From Lithospermum erythrorhizon (lineage: Eukaryota > Streptophyta > Magnoliopsida > Boraginales > Boraginaceae), in contig JADFUC010001025.1 in the NCBI GenBank assembly GCA_019722365.1, forward strand, positions 405,130 to 469,129: DNA of 64,000 nucleotides, written 5' to 3'. The position numbers and the translations under genes were made by a program. A model generated the notes under the pieces. That model was not told the origin of the DNA and searched no databases. It saw nothing but the letters and a program-made list of their open reading frames with translations. Below are positions 61,501 to 64,000 of the stretch, piece by piece. How positions within the stretch are numbered: position 1 is the stretch's first letter; each line of letters starts with the position of its first letter.

Positions 61501-64000
61501 TTTAAATGATAGTCTACATATGAGTATATAGTGCTAAGATAACACTTCAGGTTTATAAGCTGAGATGGTGGAACAGTGCTTATTTTTACAATATTTACAT
61601 GAGTAAGTCTTCTAAGTACTGACTTTTATTTGGCTATTCCTGTTCACCACCCAACTCCTCTATCACTACTGTCATCTTCTCGGCAATATACCCCGCTCCA
61701 CCACTGCACTATCGACCACCACCAAGACCTGCCCTCACCACCACTCTAACATGTTTGACTAGATTTCGAGGAAGTTCGAGTTTTCGAGGAAAATATCTAC
61801 CAGAAAATGCTCCACATCCGACGACTAGTTGAAGCCAACATTAGATGACACCGATTGGGAGATGAAAAAGCTTCGTTCTTGGTTGTGATAATCAATGGTC
61901 GTTCTGCTTCTCTCGGTTGTGGCCTCAAATTCAATTGCAAAGTTCAAGCTCATACTACTTCTGTGCTCTTTCTTCCAACAACTTAAGATTCCAAATTTCA
62001 TATATTTATTGTTGGAAATTGATATGTTGTTTTAATTTGTATTAAACGTCGATGGGTATGTTTGTTGAAGTGCCATTGTTGAGTAAACTAGGGCTATATT
62101 AATGCTCAGGAGAATGAACTTGAAGAACTGTTGCCATTAATGAGTTGATCAGAGGATCCTAGGTGTGACAATGCCTAAAGTGTAACTGAGTTACGGGGCT
62201 GGACTGTTATACACACACCCAAACAATAGTTAGTTGAAATTAAAATGATTATTTTCTTACTTCCTGTTTGTAAGTGTGTTGGAAAGTTCGTTAGAATTAA
62301 AATTTCATTTAAAAATCTTATTTGGGTGTATGTATAGTATCTTCGTGACGGGAGGTCGGTCGATTAAGGCGGGTGGGGAGAAGGACTAAAGCACGCCCAA
62401 ACAATAATAAAAATATATGAAATGACTATTTTGCCTCTATGTCAAACTGTGGCCTTCTGACTACAAATGGGGGGCGAATAGTAATTTCATACCTATCAAC
62501 CCACTGTTTGGAGTGTGATTATAGCAGCCATGGTGGGTGGGGGTGGAGTGTTGGGGTGTGGTGGGTTGAAGAAGGAAGAGGGAAAAATTAAGAAAATTAT
62601 ATAATATTTTAATTATTATAGAAAACTCATATTTAAATTATTTTAAATAGTCATGATTAATAATTGTATAATTCTTGCTTTTTCCTTAATTTAATGTCAA
62701 AAACGGGTCAAGAAATCCAGAAAAGAAAAATAGTTTAGAGCAATGAGAAAAACGTCTTTAGGAATACAATTGAAAATTAAATAATATTTTGTAGGACAAC
62801 TTGACTAATTAAGCGCTTTTAATAATGTGTGTTACTAATAATCACCAATTAACCATGTTCATGATGGTAGAATAATAATACCTATTAGTAAATAATACTA
62901 ATGGTTTTACTAACCTTTCATTAAAGTTATTTTTGCAATTCATTAAGTATTCCATAATATCTAGCTAGTTAAAATATATAACTGACGATCATGTTACTAA
63001 TAGTCAACATTCATGTGATTAATATTTTATTTTAAATTTTTTCAGAATTCAATTCATACAAAAAAAAATTGAGCGATCGTAAAATGTGTTTTGCATTCAA
63101 TTTGAATCTATTTTTTTCAATTATTTCGCAACAGAACATGCATGTTTCAGTTAGTTATTTCGAGCTTCTAGTTGGGTTTTAGAGCTGGTTGAAAGCTCTT
63201 AGCCGTAGTAGTATTAGTTAATTGATCCATTACACTAGTAGTTAACTAATGATTAATCAAATCAAGATATTTCATGTTAATTTTGGAGGAGGCGGAGCTC
63301 TTTGAGGGCCAAAATAGATCTCGCCTATGCCGATTTTTTAAAATGTTAATTTTATCTTTATTTTTAAAATGTGACATATTTGATTAAGTTTTTTATAAAT
63401 CTACATTATTTGACTTGGTATTATTTAAAATCACCGATTTTTTAACATGTAACAAGCCACATAATTGGTTCTACATTTCCGGCGCAATACTGAGGTCTAA
63501 AGTATTATTTCCCTTCAATTCAAAATGATTGTTGTTTAGGAAATCGAAGATAGAGTTTTGACTTAAATAAATATTATTTATTTATTATTCTAATGAAATA
63601 TAAAATTTATATAGTTAAATTAAGTTTTAAAAGAAGTTTCATAATATTATTTTTTTATAATTTTAGAATTATGATTTAAGATATTGATGATCCAATTTCA
63701 AACTTGGGTGCCCCAAAATGACAATCATTTTAGTGAATGAATGTTGCTAGAAACTGAATTAGTATAGTGTGTGTGTTTGTTGTTAATTAGGTGGGACCCT
63801 GTTAAAATACTGTAGTTAGTGGGATGACTCACGACCCATCTATTTAAAGGGATGTAGGAGTAAGTGTGCCATTCCGGCTGCTTAGTCGACCCACTTACTT
63901 CTATTATGTCAATATTAATCACTACTGTTGGAATTATGGTTCTTATTTATAGTGATAGTGCATGTCTCATGACCAGGATATTTGAGATTTTGCAGCAATG
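61501..64000. other. Intergenic region to window end
   Basis: AT-rich, with short G-rich strips (about 62340-62375, 62520-62580). The final 250 bp (TATA-like 'CTATTTAAAGGG' at about 63840, acceptor-like 'ttttgcag' just before the closing 'caatg') could be the 5' part of a plus-strand gene outside the window, but this is speculative. Confidence 0.35.

Noticed and set aside
62205..62405. Repeated 'cacRcccaaacaata' (62211, 62390) as ends of a small element
   Set aside because: Only about 15 bp shared, with no inverted ends or flanking duplication.

Overview
The window reads as nuclear DNA of a flowering plant, most likely a eudicot. It has intron-containing genes of plant-specific families, AT-rich introns and intergenic DNA, and nested plant-type retrotransposons (Ty1/copia, LINE) and hAT transposons. 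The species cannot be told from the sequence. Exon structures below were built by hand from splice signals, reading frame and remembered family conservation; no alignment or transcript was available.

Layout. (1) 1-1859, minus: a HIPP-type metal-binding protein with one HMA domain and a long repetitive Pro/Asn/Tyr-rich tail; its last few codons lie just outside the window. (2) 4966-9013, plus: a complete six-exon DUF789 gene (403 aa) with one GC-AG intron and a degenerate tandem repeat in intron 1. (3) 10763-14787: a decayed hAT transposon with an 8-bp target duplication. (4) 14991-18105, minus: a complete five-exon Di19 (drought-induced 19) zinc-finger gene (215 aa) with a U12-type AT-AG intron. 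(5) 18597-18932: a 336-bp non-autonomous hAT element with an 8-bp duplication.

(6) From about 20 kb to 52 kb the window is a graveyard of nested mobile elements. A LINE ORF1 (20085-20400) is split by a 15.4-kb Ty1/copia element, copia A (20401-35764), and resumes at 35765. Copia A itself holds a second hAT element (about 29.1-34.5 kb) and an insert of about 2.4 kb in its integrase. That insert carries plastid-derived ndhK and rps12 fragments, both on the minus strand. A second, shorter copia, copia B (36956-41600), follows. Then comes a large element with long AT-rich inverted arms (about 42.4-52.0 kb), which contains a possible gypsy fragment.

(7) 52-64 kb is mostly AT-rich intergenic DNA. 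It has two unassigned exon-like segments near 52.1-52.7 kb, a CpG-richer block at 57.8-59.3 kb that is probably old retrotransposon, a TA microsatellite at 60.56 kb and a possible Tip100-like hAT end at 61.46 kb.

The three host genes (metal-binding HIPP, DUF789, Di19) are unrelated neighbours; nothing suggests a cluster or pathway. I saw no clear new biological system. The best leads are the U12 AT-AG intron in Di19, the rearranged plastid DNA inside copia A, and the long-inverted-arm element.
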